DNA of 64,000 nucleotides from DATFVA01 sp963743325 (GCA_963743325.1 CAVUOZ010000011.1:186001-250000); one strand, 5' to 3'. Shown: positions 1-9,575, numbered from the stretch's first letter. Notes: generated by a model from the sequence alone, not told the origin. Made by a program: numbers and translations.

Positions 1-624
1 ATCCCCGTTTCCATTACAGCTATTTATTTCGCTTGAACTTAAAGCTGTATCAAAAATTCTAACCTCGTCAATCAAACCATTGAACGGTTTATCCTCAAAA
101 TTACCGATAAATAATCCTTGTCCATTTGTATAGGTTTGATTTAAACTTTGGGAACGACTTCCCGCCAAATTTCCATTATAATAAATCTTTAAATTCTGAC
201 CATCATATGTTCCTGTTAATCGAATCCAGCTAAATGCGGGAAATGTATTTGCGGTACTGACGGGGTTACAATTTCCAACAGAAAAAAAAGCTGTTCCGTC
301 TTTAACAAACATCGTAAATGAAGAACCACCGGAAACTGATCTTGTTATTATGGTCATTTGCTTTCCCGGATTATCTCCAAGAAGATATATCCACGCATCA
401 ACAGTAATCTTTCTATTAGCGGAGGAAGATGTACTATTGAAATATTTAAATCCAGTCTGGTTTGCATCCCCATTAACCGGTGCACCATCTAATATTTTTA
501 AAGAACTGGTCGAACCATTAAATACAAACGATTTATTAATATCATTTGCAAAGGAAATGTTGCAACTGATTAAAAATATCATCAAAGATATGAAGCTAAT
601 ATTTGTGTTATTTAATATTTTCAT
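1..624 (-). CDS. LamG/concanavalin A-like secreted protein (partial)
   Basis: Minus-strand reading frame open from an ATG at 624 to the window edge (208 codons), so the C-terminus is missing. It opens with a hydrophobic signal peptide (MKILNNTNISFISLMIFLIS). The mature part has the pattern of the LamG-type jelly-roll fold: FVFNGSTSSLKI, then VDAWIYLLGDNPGKQMTII, a central stretch on strands and loops, and the typical ending LIDEVRIFDTALSSSEI. Proteins of this family are exported and bind carbohydrate or act as adhesion modules. In this genome they commonly end in a T9SS sorting domain, but that part lies outside the window. The plus-strand frame at 350-643 is a shadow of this gene. Confidence 0.8.
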   Translation of the reverse strand, partial: MKILNNTNISFISLMIFLISCNISFANDINKSFVFNGSTSSLKILDGAPVNGDANQTGFKYFNSTSSSANRKITVDAWIYLLGDNPGKQMTIITRSVSGGSSFTMFVKDGTAFFSVGNCNPVSTANTFPAFSWIRLTGTYDGQNLKIYYNGNLAGSRSQSLNQTYTNGQGLFIGNFEDKPFNGLIDEVRIFDTALSSSEINSCNGNGD

Positions 625-685
625 TTGTTTCTCAAAATTTTAATTGATTAATAATTGATTCGATTCACATATCTCGTTTTAGGTA

Positions 686-1180
686 TTATTGTGTATTGAT
701 ATAGGATTGAATTTCTTTTTTAAGGGAGGAAATCTTTTTATTAAAGGATGTAACAAGTTCGCCGTTTTTGTCACGGTATAAAGTCAGTTTCCCTTCTTCA
801 CCGTTCAATACTTTGTAATTCTTATCTTTTTTATCTCTCTTTACAAAAACCAATACTTCCTCTTCATTATTGAATCTCGGCATGTGCGAATATAATTCGC
901 CAACGTCTCCAACTTCTCCTCCCGGCGTGGATAATGAGAGGGTCTTCTCAGAATAGTTACCCTTTAAATATTCATCTGCCTGAACTACAACATTGGTGTA
1001 TATCCTTGATCTGTCATTATTCCAGGAGGAATTTTGTCTTATAACCTTCCCGGTTAAAATGACATCCGCATTTTTTGATAAAATTTTGATCTCAGACTGG
1101 AGTGTCTGGGAATGATTATCGAACTGTAAAAAGATGACAATTAAAACCAAAAAGATAAAAAAGTTACCTTTGAACCTCAT
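686..1180 (-). CDS. small secreted protein of unknown function
   Basis: A 164-residue protein with a clear signal peptide (residues 1-24, ending near NHSQ). The mature part contains ADVILTGKVI, TPGGEVGDVGELYSH and EEVLVFVKRD. This arrangement is seen in small exported proteins and N-terminal modules of extracellular proteases, where the TPGG segment is the most conserved part. No catalytic residues are visible. The gene stands alone: the next upstream gene is divergent, and the partial LamG gene lies 61 bases downstream on the same strand. I cannot assign a function. Confidence 0.75.
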   Translation of the reverse strand: MRFKGNFFIFLVLIVIFLQFDNHSQTLQSEIKILSKNADVILTGKVIRQNSSWNNDRSRIYTNVVVQADEYLKGNYSEKTLSLSTPGGEVGDVGELYSHMPRFNNEEEVLVFVKRDKKDKNYKVLNGEEGKLTLYRDKNGELVTSFNKKISSLKKEIQSYINTQ

Positions 1181-1522
1181 AGTACTGCCTCCTGATGTTC
1201 TTTAAAATTATATATATAAATTTAACATTTAAGTTAATCTAGACGTTAGGACAATTCGAGCATTAATTTGTACTTTTAGAACAAAAGGCTGGAAAAGTAC
1301 AGTGCTGATCATCTCAACTTAGTTAAATAGGGGATTGTGTGATATAATAACTGAAATATTTACAAAAAGCAACTGTTTATAACTGAGAAATAAATAATTT
1401 AGATGTTATGTGTGATTAATATTTACTATTATATTTCAGCTTAGCTTAAAATGATTCCGGTGAATCAATTTAGTACAGGTTAATGAAAAAATTCTCATTT
1501 TAATTAATTTATAGGCTGGTCA
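1181..1522. other. AT-rich divergent intergenic region
   Basis: This 342-base spacer separates the divergent genes at 686-1180 and 1523-1852, so it should carry both promoters. I see no reading frame, no strong palindrome and no convincing -35/-10 pair in it. Confidence 0.5.
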
Positions 1523-1852
1523 ATGAAAGTCTCAACTACTGAAAAAGAGCAATTTGGTATTCTAAAATTTGAGATAGATAAAATACTTGGAATTGAAGCC
1601 GGGGAATTTCAGGAATCCATAGTTAAACTTCTCGATAAAAATATCAGGATTATCATTATTGATCTCAGGAGGGTAAAATTCGTTTCCAGCTGGGGTATCG
1701 GAATGTTAATGCATGGAATGGCAACTACAAAAAATCGCGGCGGTGAGTTTATGGTGGCAGGACTAACTGAAAACGTGGCGAAGACGTTTAAGAAATTAAA
1801 AATATCTTCCGTACTTGATATATACCCATCTGTAGAAGCAGCTATGGTTTAA
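1523..1852 (+). CDS. STAS-domain protein (anti-sigma factor antagonist type)
   Basis: A 109-residue single STAS domain. The alternating beta/alpha pattern and the core strand IRIIIIDLRRVKF followed by VSSWGIGML match the anti-anti-sigma / SpoIIAA family, whose members bind an anti-sigma kinase and are switched by Ser phosphorylation. In the canonical motif (D-S-S/T-G) the Asp is Ser55 here, the putative phospho-acceptor is Ser56 and the next residue is Trp57, so the phosphorylation site is atypical. No anti-sigma kinase or phosphatase gene is adjacent. A role in partner-switching signalling is inferred from the family. The start ATG follows a weak GGCTGG-like ribosome site. Confidence 0.88.
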   Translation: MKVSTTEKEQFGILKFEIDKILGIEAGEFQESIVKLLDKNIRIIIIDLRRVKFVSSWGIGMLMHGMATTKNRGGEFMVAGLTENVAKTFKKLKISSVLDIYPSVEAAMV

Positions 1853-1881
1853 TAAAAACTAAATACTATCCATAGAATTTT

Positions 1882-2177
1882 TTATTTCTCTCTTTTTTCT
1901 ACATCAACAACCTTATTCTTGTCATTCAAATAAGTTACATCACCAGTTTTGGTTTCTCTTTCGGCTTCGGGTAAGATTTACATGCACACACTGCTGTTGG
2001 TCCGACTGCAGTATATTCCCTTTGAATTTTTCCAATTACATCTCACGCTAATTACATTAAACATTCAGATAAAGATTATGAGTAAACCCTAAATAAAGAG
2101 AAGCAATAAATCCTCGCTTGAGAAAAAACAGGAAGACTTAACAAGCTTATAAATAGAATAATAAATAGTTTATGCAT
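1882..2177 (-). pseudogene. decayed gene for a small secreted protein
   Basis: On the minus strand, ATG at 2177 starts a perfect signal peptide (MHKLFIILFISLLSLPVFSQ), but the frame hits a stop soon after. Continuations in other frames read EYTAVGPTAVCACKSYP and then ETKTGDVTYLNDKNKVVDVE followed by a stop at 1882. The three segments in order look like one gene of roughly 90-100 codons with at least two indels. The family is not recognised. Confidence 0.5.
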
Positions 2178-2230
2178 ATTTGTGCCTAATAGAAGATTTA
2201 AAATAACATATCCCCAAAATGATCCATTCA

Positions 2231-2254
2231 ATTACCCTGTTCCAACAGGGTAAT
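2231..2254. repeat. 24-bp perfect palindrome
   Basis: The 11-base arms ATTACCCTGTT and AACAGGGTAAT flank a CC centre. The palindrome lies in the 1853-2519 spacer, about 265 bases upstream of the gene at 2520 and 54 bases upstream of the decayed gene at 1882-2177. It has no T-tract immediately after it, so it fits an operator-like site better than a terminator. The rest of the spacer (2255-2510) is AT-rich with nothing recognisable. Confidence 0.5.
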
Positions 2255-2519
2255 CATATATGTCAATGTTATAAATGACCATTTTGGTAATTATATTGTA
2301 AAGAAATTTATTCCTATAATAAATAGTAGTAAATAGGTATTTAGTCCTATCCGGGTATTTCATTGAATTACATACCGGGACTATTATATAGAATAATTTC
2401 CGCATTTTTCAAATATACCTCATACAGGAAATTCGCAGAAAATGACTTAAGTCAGAGTATTTCTTGTTGTCTTGTGTATTTTTGTAATATAATTTTTAAA
2501 TAATGAGAGGGAATTGGTG

Positions 2520-3098
2520 ATGAAATTTAAATATTTGCCAATCGTTTTACTCGTTTCATTTCTTGTATTGATAAGCAGTAATATTTCAGCACATTGTGAT
2601 TCAGTTGAAGGGCCGGTGGTTAAAGCCTCACAAAAGGCGCTTGAAACAGGGAATATGAATTATGTTTTAATCTGGATAAAACCGCAAGGTGAGCAGGAGG
2701 TCCGGAATCTGTTTGAGAAGGTTCTCCATGTCAGGACTCTTAATGATGAGGCAAAACAAATCGCCGATAATTATTTCTTTGAAACTGTTGTAAGAATTCA
2801 TAGAATGGGAGAAGGAGAACCTTATACAGGATTAAAACCGGCTGGCTATAAACCCGGTATAGGAATTGAAACTGCTGATTCGGCAGTTGATAATAATTCC
2901 ATTGAACCTGTTCTGTTGATCATCGATGAAAAACACCACTCTGCTGTAACAGATCTGTTTAATGATGTGCTGTCCAAAAAAAATTATGATCCTGATGATG
3001 TACAAGCCGGTCGTGAATATGTCATATCATATGTTCATTTTATTCATTATGTGGAGGAAATTTCCGGAGGTGAATCGGAAAATCATCAGATGGAATAA
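2520..3098 (+). CDS. DUF6448-like secreted protein
   Basis: A 192-residue protein starting at the ATG at 2520; TTG and GTG codons just upstream are less likely because GAGAGGGAA at 2505-2513 then sits at the right spacing. An N-terminal signal peptide is followed directly by the mature start HCDSVEGPVV, which with LIWIKPQGEQEV and YFFETVVRIHRMGEGE is the hallmark of a small family known to me only as a domain of unknown function (DUF6448). The conserved His/Cys at the mature N-terminus could bind metal, which is inference. The gene is followed after 77 bases by the cupin gene and may be co-transcribed with it. Confidence 0.75.
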   Translation: MKFKYLPIVLLVSFLVLISSNISAHCDSVEGPVVKASQKALETGNMNYVLIWIKPQGEQEVRNLFEKVLHVRTLNDEAKQIADNYFFETVVRIHRMGEGEPYTGLKPAGYKPGIGIETADSAVDNNSIEPVLLIIDEKHHSAVTDLFNDVLSKKNYDPDDVQAGREYVISYVHFIHYVEEISGGESENHQME

Positions 3099-3175
3099 AC
3101 TAGATTCATGCCTTTATTTATAATCGCGATAAAGAATTTATTCTCTTTATTTATATAATAAAAGAAAAGGAAAAA

Positions 3176-3487
3176 ATGAGTGAAATAAAAAAAGTTTCTC
3201 TTAAAGACGAAATCAATTACCAGGAAGGATCTGTCGTAAGCAAGCAGATAATTAAAAAGCCGAATGGAAATATTACTCTGTTTGCGTTCGATAAAGGTGA
3301 ATCATTAACCGAGCATACTTCACCTTACCAGGCAGTGGTTTACATGGTTGACGGTGAGATGGAAATTAAAATAGGCGGGAATCCACATAATGTTAAGACA
3401 GGAGAAATTATATTATTGCCCGAAAATGTTCCGCACGGACTTATAGCAATACAAAAATCCAAAATGCTCCTAACCATGATTAAGTAA
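3176..3487 (+). CDS. small cupin-domain protein
   Basis: A 103-residue single-domain cupin with ribosome site AAAGG upstream of ATG 3176. Cupin motif 1 is present as TEHTSPYQAVVYMVDGEMEI (His47, with Gln52 where a second ligand is often found) and motif 2 as GEIILLPENVPHGL (His87). This is the usual length of stand-alone cupin_2 proteins, which are cytoplasmic and often bind a metal. Substrate and reaction cannot be read from the sequence. It follows the DUF6448-like gene on the same strand. Confidence 0.85.
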   Translation: MSEIKKVSLKDEINYQEGSVVSKQIIKKPNGNITLFAFDKGESLTEHTSPYQAVVYMVDGEMEIKIGGNPHNVKTGEIILLPENVPHGLIAIQKSKMLLTMIK

Positions 3488-3671
3488 GATGGGATTATAG
3501 AAAATTCATCCACTGAATTTTTGTAAATACCAGGCAGTAGTTAACCGGCATTTTGGTGAACAATTTCTCCGGACGTCATACGCTGACTTCACAAATAATT
3601 TATTGCCCCCCTCTCCGGTTGTACTTCTTTTAATACAATCAGTGATTTGAATAAATTAAAGAAGGAACTAA

Positions 3672-3726
3672 AGCGCATTCAGAGCGCATTCAAAGCGCAT
3701 TCAGAGCGCATTCAAAGCGCATTCAG
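3672..3726 (+). repeat. five-copy 11-bp minisatellite
   Basis: AGCGCATTCAG and AGCGCATTCAA alternate five times with no spacer, so the true unit is 22 bp repeated 2.5 times. The array sits in the 3488-3967 spacer. It is bracketed by inverted sequences: CCTCTCCGGT near 3610 and ACCGGGAGAGG near 3727. The frame across it has no plausible start codon, so I treat it as non-coding. The remainder of the spacer up to 3967 is AT-rich and should hold the promoter of the next gene. Confidence 0.85.
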
Positions 3727-3967
3727 ACCGGGAGAGGACCGGCATCAGGGAGCATCGACAAAGAGTAAATAGATGAATAAAGGGACGAGAGGGAAGTGGA
3801 TAAATTTAAGCTGTGCGTGGATAAAGAAATTCGAACGAATATAATTTTAATTATAAAGTTACTCCTCAGCTGATATCGATTCGATATTATTAATCACATA
3901 ATATCCCCAAAAAAGGATTAAATTAATACTAATAATTAAGTTTTTATAATTAAATCCGGAGGATATA

Positions 3968-6403
3968 ATGAATAAAAATTTATTGTTCAGCACTATCCTT
4001 TCTTTAACCTTTCTGATATTTTCTAATATTACCAATGCACAATGGTTCTGGCAGAATCCGCTTCCCCAGGGGAATGCACTTCTGGCTGTATCTTTTGCCG
4101 ATCAGGATAATGGATGGGCGGTAGGCGGCTGGGGAGTAATACTGCATACAACAGACGGCGGATATTCCTGGGATATACAGACAAGCCCTACAACAGAACC
4201 GCTATACGGGGTATGTTTTACAGATGTTAATAACGGATATGTAGTAGGCGGAAATTTTCTGCCTAACGGTGACGGTATAGTTCTTCATACTACAAACGGC
4301 GGAAGCACATGGTCTTTGGATACCGTTTCAACCGATGAACTGAGAGCCGTTTCATTTTCAAGTGCAACTACTGGTACTGTGGTGGGCGGCAGCGGAAAAA
4401 TTTTCCGTACCACGGACGCCGGTAACACGTGGATCAATCAGACAAGCGGAACTACTAATGAGTTTCTCGGTGTTTCTTTTTCAGATGATAATAACGGGAC
4501 GGCTGTCGGCTTCTTCGGTGAAATAAGGAGAACTACAAACGGTGGCCAGACATGGTTCTTCCAAACAGGCGCAACTTCCAACGATTTTCTCTGGGGAGTT
4601 TATTTTACAGATGCAAATAACGGAACGATATGCGGCTTTACAGGCAAGATTCTTACAACAACAGACGGAGGCACTACATGGGTTTCTCAAACAAGCGGAA
4701 CTAATCAGAATCTTTACTGTGTCTTTTTCACCGATCCGAACAATGGATTAGTTTCCGGAGAGGGCGGAAAAATCCTGAAGACAACTGATGGCGGGACTAA
4801 CTGGACTAACATAACCAGCGGAACAAACATAGCACTATATGGAGTATGTTATGCCGGTTCTAATATCTGGTCGGGGGTCGGATACTCCGGAGTTATGATA
4901 GGATCGACCGATGGCGGAAACACCTGGTTTAATGAGTCAACAGGTACTCACGCCACTCTGTTCGGAGTCGACATGGTGGATGCAAATACCGGTATTGTTG
5001 TCGGAGACCCGGGAGTAATACTGACAACAACAGACGGAGGAAATAACTGGGTTACACAGAACAGCGGCACTTCCGTTCAACTTTACAGAATTTCTTGTCC
5101 TGATGCGGATCATGGAACAACAATTGGTCAGAACGGAACAATCCTTCATACAACGGACGGCGGAACAACCTGGGTCAGTCAAACGAGCGGAACAAGCACT
5201 ATACTACGTGCCGTAAGTTTTATTGATGTAAACACCGGCTGGGTAGTAGGCGGCAGCGGAAAAATTCTTAAGACCACAGATGGCGGGAATACCTGGGCGA
5301 GTCAGACAAGCGGAACCGGCATAACATTCTACGGAGTCTCATTCTCAGATGCGAATAATGGGACCGCCATAGGAGGATCATCAATTTACCGGACAACTAA
5401 CGGCGGAACAAACTGGGCTAGTCAAACAAGCGGAACCGGCAATTTACTCTGGGATGTTGATTTTATTGATGCAAATAACGGATTTGTTGTGGGAGATGCA
5501 GGTACAATTCTCAGAACAACCAACGGAGGTAATAACTGGATAAGTATAACCGGTGTAGCAACAAATATTCTTGAAGGTGTCTCCTTTACCGATTTAGATA
5601 ACGGTACAATTGTCGGAATAGGCACTATATTAAGAACAACCGACGACGGAAATACATGGATAAATCAGCCGGCTCTGACTACAAATATTATTTTCGGAGT
5701 TTCTTTTTCTGATGCTGCAAATGGTACGGCTGTCGGTGGTTCGGGAACTATACTTAGAACAACTAACGGGGGTGGTGTTATACCGGTTGAACTGATTAGC
5801 TTTAATGCCTACGCGGGAGAAAATAAAGTAACCTTAAGCTGGCAAACGGCAACAGAGACAAATAACAGAGGATTCGAAATAGAAAGACATGCAGGCAGCA
5901 GACAGGGTACAGGAAGCAGTCAGTGGGAGAAGATTGGATTTGTTGAAGGATTTGGGACAACTACAGAATCAAAATCATATACTTTTGCAGATAGAAATGT
6001 TGTTTCAGGATCATACTGCTACAGACTAAAGCAGGTGGATTATGACGGAACATTCAAATATTCAAATGAAGTTGAAGTTGCGGTGAATATTGCGCTGCAG
6101 TTTGCATTAGAACAGAACTATCCCAATCCGTTTAATCCTGTAACCACAATAAGATACACCATACCAAACGATGGGGCTTCATCTGTTAAGCTGGTGCAAT
6201 TAAAAGTGTACAATACACTCGGTGAAGAAGTTACAACACTTGTAAATGAAAACCAGTCTGCAGGAAGTTATGAAGTCAAATTCCCCGCCTCAGGGGAATC
6301 CGGCTATACGGGAAATGTTAAAGAATTACCAAGCGGAGTATATATATACAGGTTAAGTGCCGGGGATTATACTGCAGCCAGAAAGCTGATACTGCTTAAA
6401 TAG
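3968..6403 (+). CDS. Ycf48/BNR-type beta-propeller protein with T9SS sorting domain
   Basis: An 811-residue exported protein with signal peptide (residues 1-24). Residues about 30-590 are some thirteen repeats of about 47 residues, each with a core like ILKTTDGGNTW followed by SQTSGT and GVSFSDANNGTAVG, as in Ycf48/Hcf136 and sortilin-type propellers. An Ig/FN3-like linker (VELISFNAY...) follows. The last about 85 residues are a type A T9SS sorting domain (FALEQNYPNPFNPVTTIRYT ... YIYRLSAGDY ... LILLK). The family is surface-exposed or secreted, and the ligand is unknown. Ribosome site CCGGAGG precedes ATG 3968. High internal DNA repetition makes it prone to repeat-number change. Confidence 0.9.
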   Translation: MNKNLLFSTILSLTFLIFSNITNAQWFWQNPLPQGNALLAVSFADQDNGWAVGGWGVILHTTDGGYSWDIQTSPTTEPLYGVCFTDVNNGYVVGGNFLPNGDGIVLHTTNGGSTWSLDTVSTDELRAVSFSSATTGTVVGGSGKIFRTTDAGNTWINQTSGTTNEFLGVSFSDDNNGTAVGFFGEIRRTTNGGQTWFFQTGATSNDFLWGVYFTDANNGTICGFTGKILTTTDGGTTWVSQTSGTNQNLYCVFFTDPNNGLVSGEGGKILKTTDGGTNWTNITSGTNIALYGVCYAGSNIWSGVGYSGVMIGSTDGGNTWFNESTGTHATLFGVDMVDANTGIVVGDPGVILTTTDGGNNWVTQNSGTSVQLYRISCPDADHGTTIGQNGTILHTTDGGTTWVSQTSGTSTILRAVSFIDVNTGWVVGGSGKILKTTDGGNTWASQTSGTGITFYGVSFSDANNGTAIGGSSIYRTTNGGTNWASQTSGTGNLLWDVDFIDANNGFVVGDAGTILRTTNGGNNWISITGVATNILEGVSFTDLDNGTIVGIGTILRTTDDGNTWINQPALTTNIIFGVSFSDAANGTAVGGSGTILRTTNGGGVIPVELISFNAYAGENKVTLSWQTATETNNRGFEIERHAGSRQGTGSSQWEKIGFVEGFGTTTESKSYTFADRNVVSGSYCYRLKQVDYDGTFKYSNEVEVAVNIALQFALEQNYPNPFNPVTTIRYTIPNDGASSVKLVQLKVYNTLGEEVTTLVNENQSAGSYEVKFPASGESGYTGNVKELPSGVYIYRLSAGDYTAARKLILLK

Positions 6404-6801
6404 TATCATATGATACTAACTATAAGTAATTATTTAATATTCCAGGGAGAAAAGAGGCAATTGTTATAATATTCAGTTCCCCTGTCTCATTCAGTTTACA
6501 ACCCCGGCAATAGCCGCCGGGGTTTTATATATTAAGAATGCATCCCATTTAATTAAAAAATCATATCTGTTCAACTCTAATTTATTCCCTCTATGCGAAA
6601 TAACTTATCCTAAATGAAAGTTTGTATTTTTGACAAAATGGCAGACAGGTTATCAGAATGGTTAAATAGAGCAGAGATAGACGACTCTGAGAAGACTCAG
6701 ATAACTAAAATACTCATCCTGTAAAACATCAAAAATCGGCTTTTTTAGCTATTGAAGTATTCAACATATGCCAAAATGTCAGGTGGTGATTCTGCAGCCA
6801 A
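6404..6801. other. intergenic region with a terminator and a 36-codon orphan frame
   Basis: Convergent spacer between the propeller gene and flxA. It contains the terminator at 6500-6526. A short plus-strand frame at 6614-6724 begins MKVCIFDKMADRLSEWLNRA. It lacks a good ribosome site and has no recognisable family, so I do not call it a gene. Confidence 0.5.
6500..6526 (+). terminator. rho-independent terminator
   Basis: A perfect 9-bp stem (AACCCCGGC / GCCGGGGTT) with a 7-base loop, followed by TTATAT. It lies about 100 bases after the stop of the propeller gene. Confidence 0.85.
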
Positions 6802-7635
6802 TTAAAATTCTTCCGGCAGTTCTTTTAGTTGTTCATATGTAAAAACAGGACCATCCTTGCAAACATAAACACTTCCGATATTGCATCTCCCGCATTTACC
6901 CAGTCCACATTTCATTCTGTTCTCAAGTGTGGTTATAATATCTTTTTCACTGAAGCCAAGTTTCAACATTACGGGGATGGTATATTTTATCATTACAGGC
7001 GGACCGCAGATTATTGCCACAGTATCCTTTGCAGAAGGAGCTACTTTTTCGACTATTGTTGGTACAAATCCAACTTCACCTTTCCAATCTGGTGTTTCTC
7101 CACCAGGATCAACAGTAACAATTGTTTTAATATCTGCCATTGATTTCCATTGCTTCAAGCTCTTTTTGTATACCAGATCAGCTTACTGTTCTTGCACCAT
7201 AAATGATTGTTATATCTTTAAATTCTGTCCTGAGATCGAGTACATTCCAGATTATACATCGTACCGGAGCTAATCCAATTCCACCAGCAATAAATACAAC
7301 ATTCTTTCCTTTCATCTCTTCAAGCGGGAAAATAATTACCATATGGTCCCCTGAGACCCATAGTATCACCGTATTAAGTTTTCGCATTGCGGTAGTGACT
7401 TTACCGTAATAGTTTGAATGAACATTCAAGAAATTCGGGTCGTGTTGGTGATGAAGCAATACAGAAAGTACACTCCCCTTCGCCGAATACCGAGTACTCG
7501 GCAAATTGTCCTGCTTGAAAAGAAAAGCTCCTGTGCAATTCAGGATCTTTAAACTGGAGACTGAAACGTTTTTATATCCGGTGTTTCATCAATTATTTCT
7601 TTAATCTCAACTAATTCGGGTTTATAAATATTCAT
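6802..7635 (-). pseudogene. flxA: FlxA-like FAD/NAD(P)-binding oxidoreductase, frameshifted
   Basis: Starts MNIYKPELVEIKEIIDETPD at ATG 7635. Read through about five one-base shifts (near 7555, 7407, 7370, 7330 and 7180), it gives a full-length protein of about 275 residues: an FAD domain (FAEYSVFGEGECTFCIASSP, RGPYGNYFPLEE), an NAD domain (FIAGGIGLAPVRC, IICGPPVMIKY) and a C-terminal 2Fe-2S site (MKCGLGKCGRCNIGSVYVCK). This matches the hydrogenase gamma / anaerobic sulfite reductase B family, here the NADH-oxidising FlxA subunit of FlxABCD-HdrABC. Every functional motif is intact between shifts, so the lesions are recent or are sequencing errors. It is the last gene of the cluster. Confidence 0.8.
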
Positions 7636-7683
7636 TATGTCTGTATTGAATTAGTATATAGCTTTCCTGCAAGTGAATTTATT

Positions 7684-8675
7684 TCAGTCAAGATATTTCC
7701 TGATATCAATTGAAACAGGACAACCTCTGATACATCTTCCACAGCCGGTACAAAGTATTTCATCAAACTTGTCTGTGATAGTATTTAAACTTATGTGAAA
7801 TTCTTTGGCGGTATCTTTTATCCTGTTTTTCCTTGGATTATGTCCGGACGCATGTTTAGTAAAGAATTCAAACTGGCAAGCATCCCAGTTCTTAGCTCGT
7901 CTTCCGCAGGTGTATTGCATTCTTCATCAACAATATCAAAGCAATGACAGGTCGGACAAACAAATGCACATTGAGCACAGCCGAGGCATAATTCACCCGG
8001 CTCTTCCCAGAACTGATTCATGAAGTTATTATCCAGCCACGTCTTCACAAAATTATATTCAAACTTTTTCAAGGGCTCATTTGTATTCTTTGAAGTGAAT
8101 TCAGATACTGCATTTTGTTTCAGATAATTAAATTTGTTTAAAAACTCTTCCCCCTTCGATCGTTATCATATGAATAACGTATCCATCTTTATCTTCATAG
8201 AGAAAAAGATCTGATCCTTTTTCTGAAGCGGGGACTAATCCTACTGAAGTACAGAAGCAATTCTCATCTTGTAACTGCATTCCATACCAATGATGACAGA
8301 ATTCTCAACCCGGTTATTAAAGAAATCATCATTGTAGTCCCAGTTAAAAACTTTCTGAAGTACAGGGATTGAAGCAGCATCGCAGGGTTTTACACCAATG
8401 AATACATTTTCCCCGGTAGTATTTATAGGATCAATTAGTTCAATATTCGCCATATCTTTTTTATAGAAGAACAGGGGCTCGGATTTGGGGAAAAAGAATT
8501 CCTTAATTGATAGATTAACAGGTTTTGAATTTTTCTCAATTTTCAGCTGATCTGCTGTGTTGATTTTCTCAAATTTTTTCCTTGTTCCGGATTCACAGAT
8601 TACATTAAAATTCTGCTCAATAAGGTCTGAAACAAGAGTTTTTAGATGATCGTTTGAAATAAAGTAATAACTCAT
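7684..8675 (-). pseudogene. flxB: FlxB-like 4Fe-4S protein, frameshifted
   Basis: Starts at ATG 8675 (MSYYFISNDHLKTLVSDLIE) with AAGGAG upstream, 10 bases after flxC. The frame breaks near 8268 (one base missing), in the G5 run around 8150-8154 (one base extra) and near 7891 (one base missing from an A run). After correction it is about 330 residues with VKPCDAASIPVL, CLGCAQCAFVCPTCHCFD, DACQFEFFTKHASGHNPRK and CTGCGRCIRGCPVSIDIRKY. This is the ferredoxin-like hydrogenase beta / sulfite reductase A family that passes electrons between FlxA and the Hdr core. All cysteines are preserved. Two of the three lesions are in homopolymers, which is typical of sequencing error, but real decay cannot be excluded. 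Confidence 0.8.
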
Positions 8676-8685
8676 AGTCAGCTCC

Positions 8686-9552
8686 TTATTTAATAAAATC
8701 TTCTTTGTCGGAAATACTGTAAGTCCCAACAAGTGTAGACTGGTCGCAGGCCATACCGTGGGCATAATTAAACTCCTGTTTAAGCAACCATTCCCATTTT
8801 ACGGTAAGGAGAGTGATAGGGATATCCATTGGACAGGCACGTTCGCATTCATGGCAGCCTATGCAGCTTCCTGACAGGTGGAATGCTCTTATTATGTTCC
8901 ATGCAAAATTTCCTTTTGCAGTTGCACTTGATTCAATCCATCTTGGCATCGATTTGTCGACAATGCATTGTTCGCAGTAGCATAATGGACAAACCTGGCG
9001 GCAGGCATAGCATTTAATACAATCGGTCAAATCAGCTTCTTCGAAGAAATCCCATCTTTCTTCCGGACTCATTGCTTCAAGCTTCTGCATAACATTTTGC
9101 TGATCATCATCCGGAAGTTCAAATTCAACGAGATCTCCCAGAACATAATCAGCATTCTTCGGAGTTCTTAGCTGACAGTATTTACATTTTATCTGCACAT
9201 TTTCACGTTTCCATTCATCGGATAAATCATTTACTACACCATTGCAGTTCATACCGATAATAATAATATCATCCCGTTTTACCTGGTTCTCCTGAACTAA
9301 AGCAACAATAGCCCGGATATCGCATCCCTTGGCAACAATGCAGATTTTTCCTTCTTTGGGTTTATCGAATTTTTTAAGATATACAGCCAGGTTATTTAAA
9401 GCATGATGATTAAAAATCAGCTTTTCCGCATCCACAGTATTCCTTGCTATAAATGGCTTTATTCTTCCATCTCTATTTTCTGCATAACCGATAATATAGG
9501 CTGCCTTTCCTGAATTCAGCAGTTCCTTTGCGGTCTCAACAAGCTGAGTCAT
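8686..9552 (-). CDS. flxC: FlxC-like 4Fe-4S dicluster protein
   Basis: An intact 288-residue protein. The N-terminal half (AAYIIGYAENRDGRIKPFIA, IVAKGCDIRAIVALVQENQV) resembles the FrhB/FdhB-like coenzyme F420 hydrogenase beta fold. The C-terminal half has two 4Fe-4S sites: CIKCYACRQVCPLCYCEQC and CIGCHECERACPMDIP. Position between the MvhD-like gene and flxB fits FlxC of the FlxABCD-HdrABC complex described in anaerobes. Cytoplasmic electron transfer is the inferred role. The flxD stop lies 23 bases upstream and flxB starts 10 bases downstream, so one transcript is likely. The individual letter B versus C is assigned by order only. Confidence 0.82.
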   Translation of the reverse strand: MTQLVETAKELLNSGKAAYIIGYAENRDGRIKPFIARNTVDAEKLIFNHHALNNLAVYLKKFDKPKEGKICIVAKGCDIRAIVALVQENQVKRDDIIIIGMNCNGVVNDLSDEWKRENVQIKCKYCQLRTPKNADYVLGDLVEFELPDDDQQNVMQKLEAMSPEERWDFFEEADLTDCIKCYACRQVCPLCYCEQCIVDKSMPRWIESSATAKGNFAWNIIRAFHLSGSCIGCHECERACPMDIPITLLTVKWEWLLKQEFNYAHGMACDQSTLVGTYSISDKEDFIK

Positions 9553-9575
9553 TTGTAAACTCTTTCTTTTTAAAA

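Noticed and set aside
350..643. 97-codon plus-strand frame
   Set aside because: It lies opposite the LamG gene on the minus strand, which has the signal peptide and domain pattern; the plus frame has no family features.
3672..3726. Short CRISPR-like repeat
   Set aside because: Units are 11 bp in direct contact with no spacers, so it is a minisatellite.
6614..6724. 36-codon frame between the propeller gene and flxA
   Set aside because: No ribosome site, no family, and position after a terminator; kept only as a remark.
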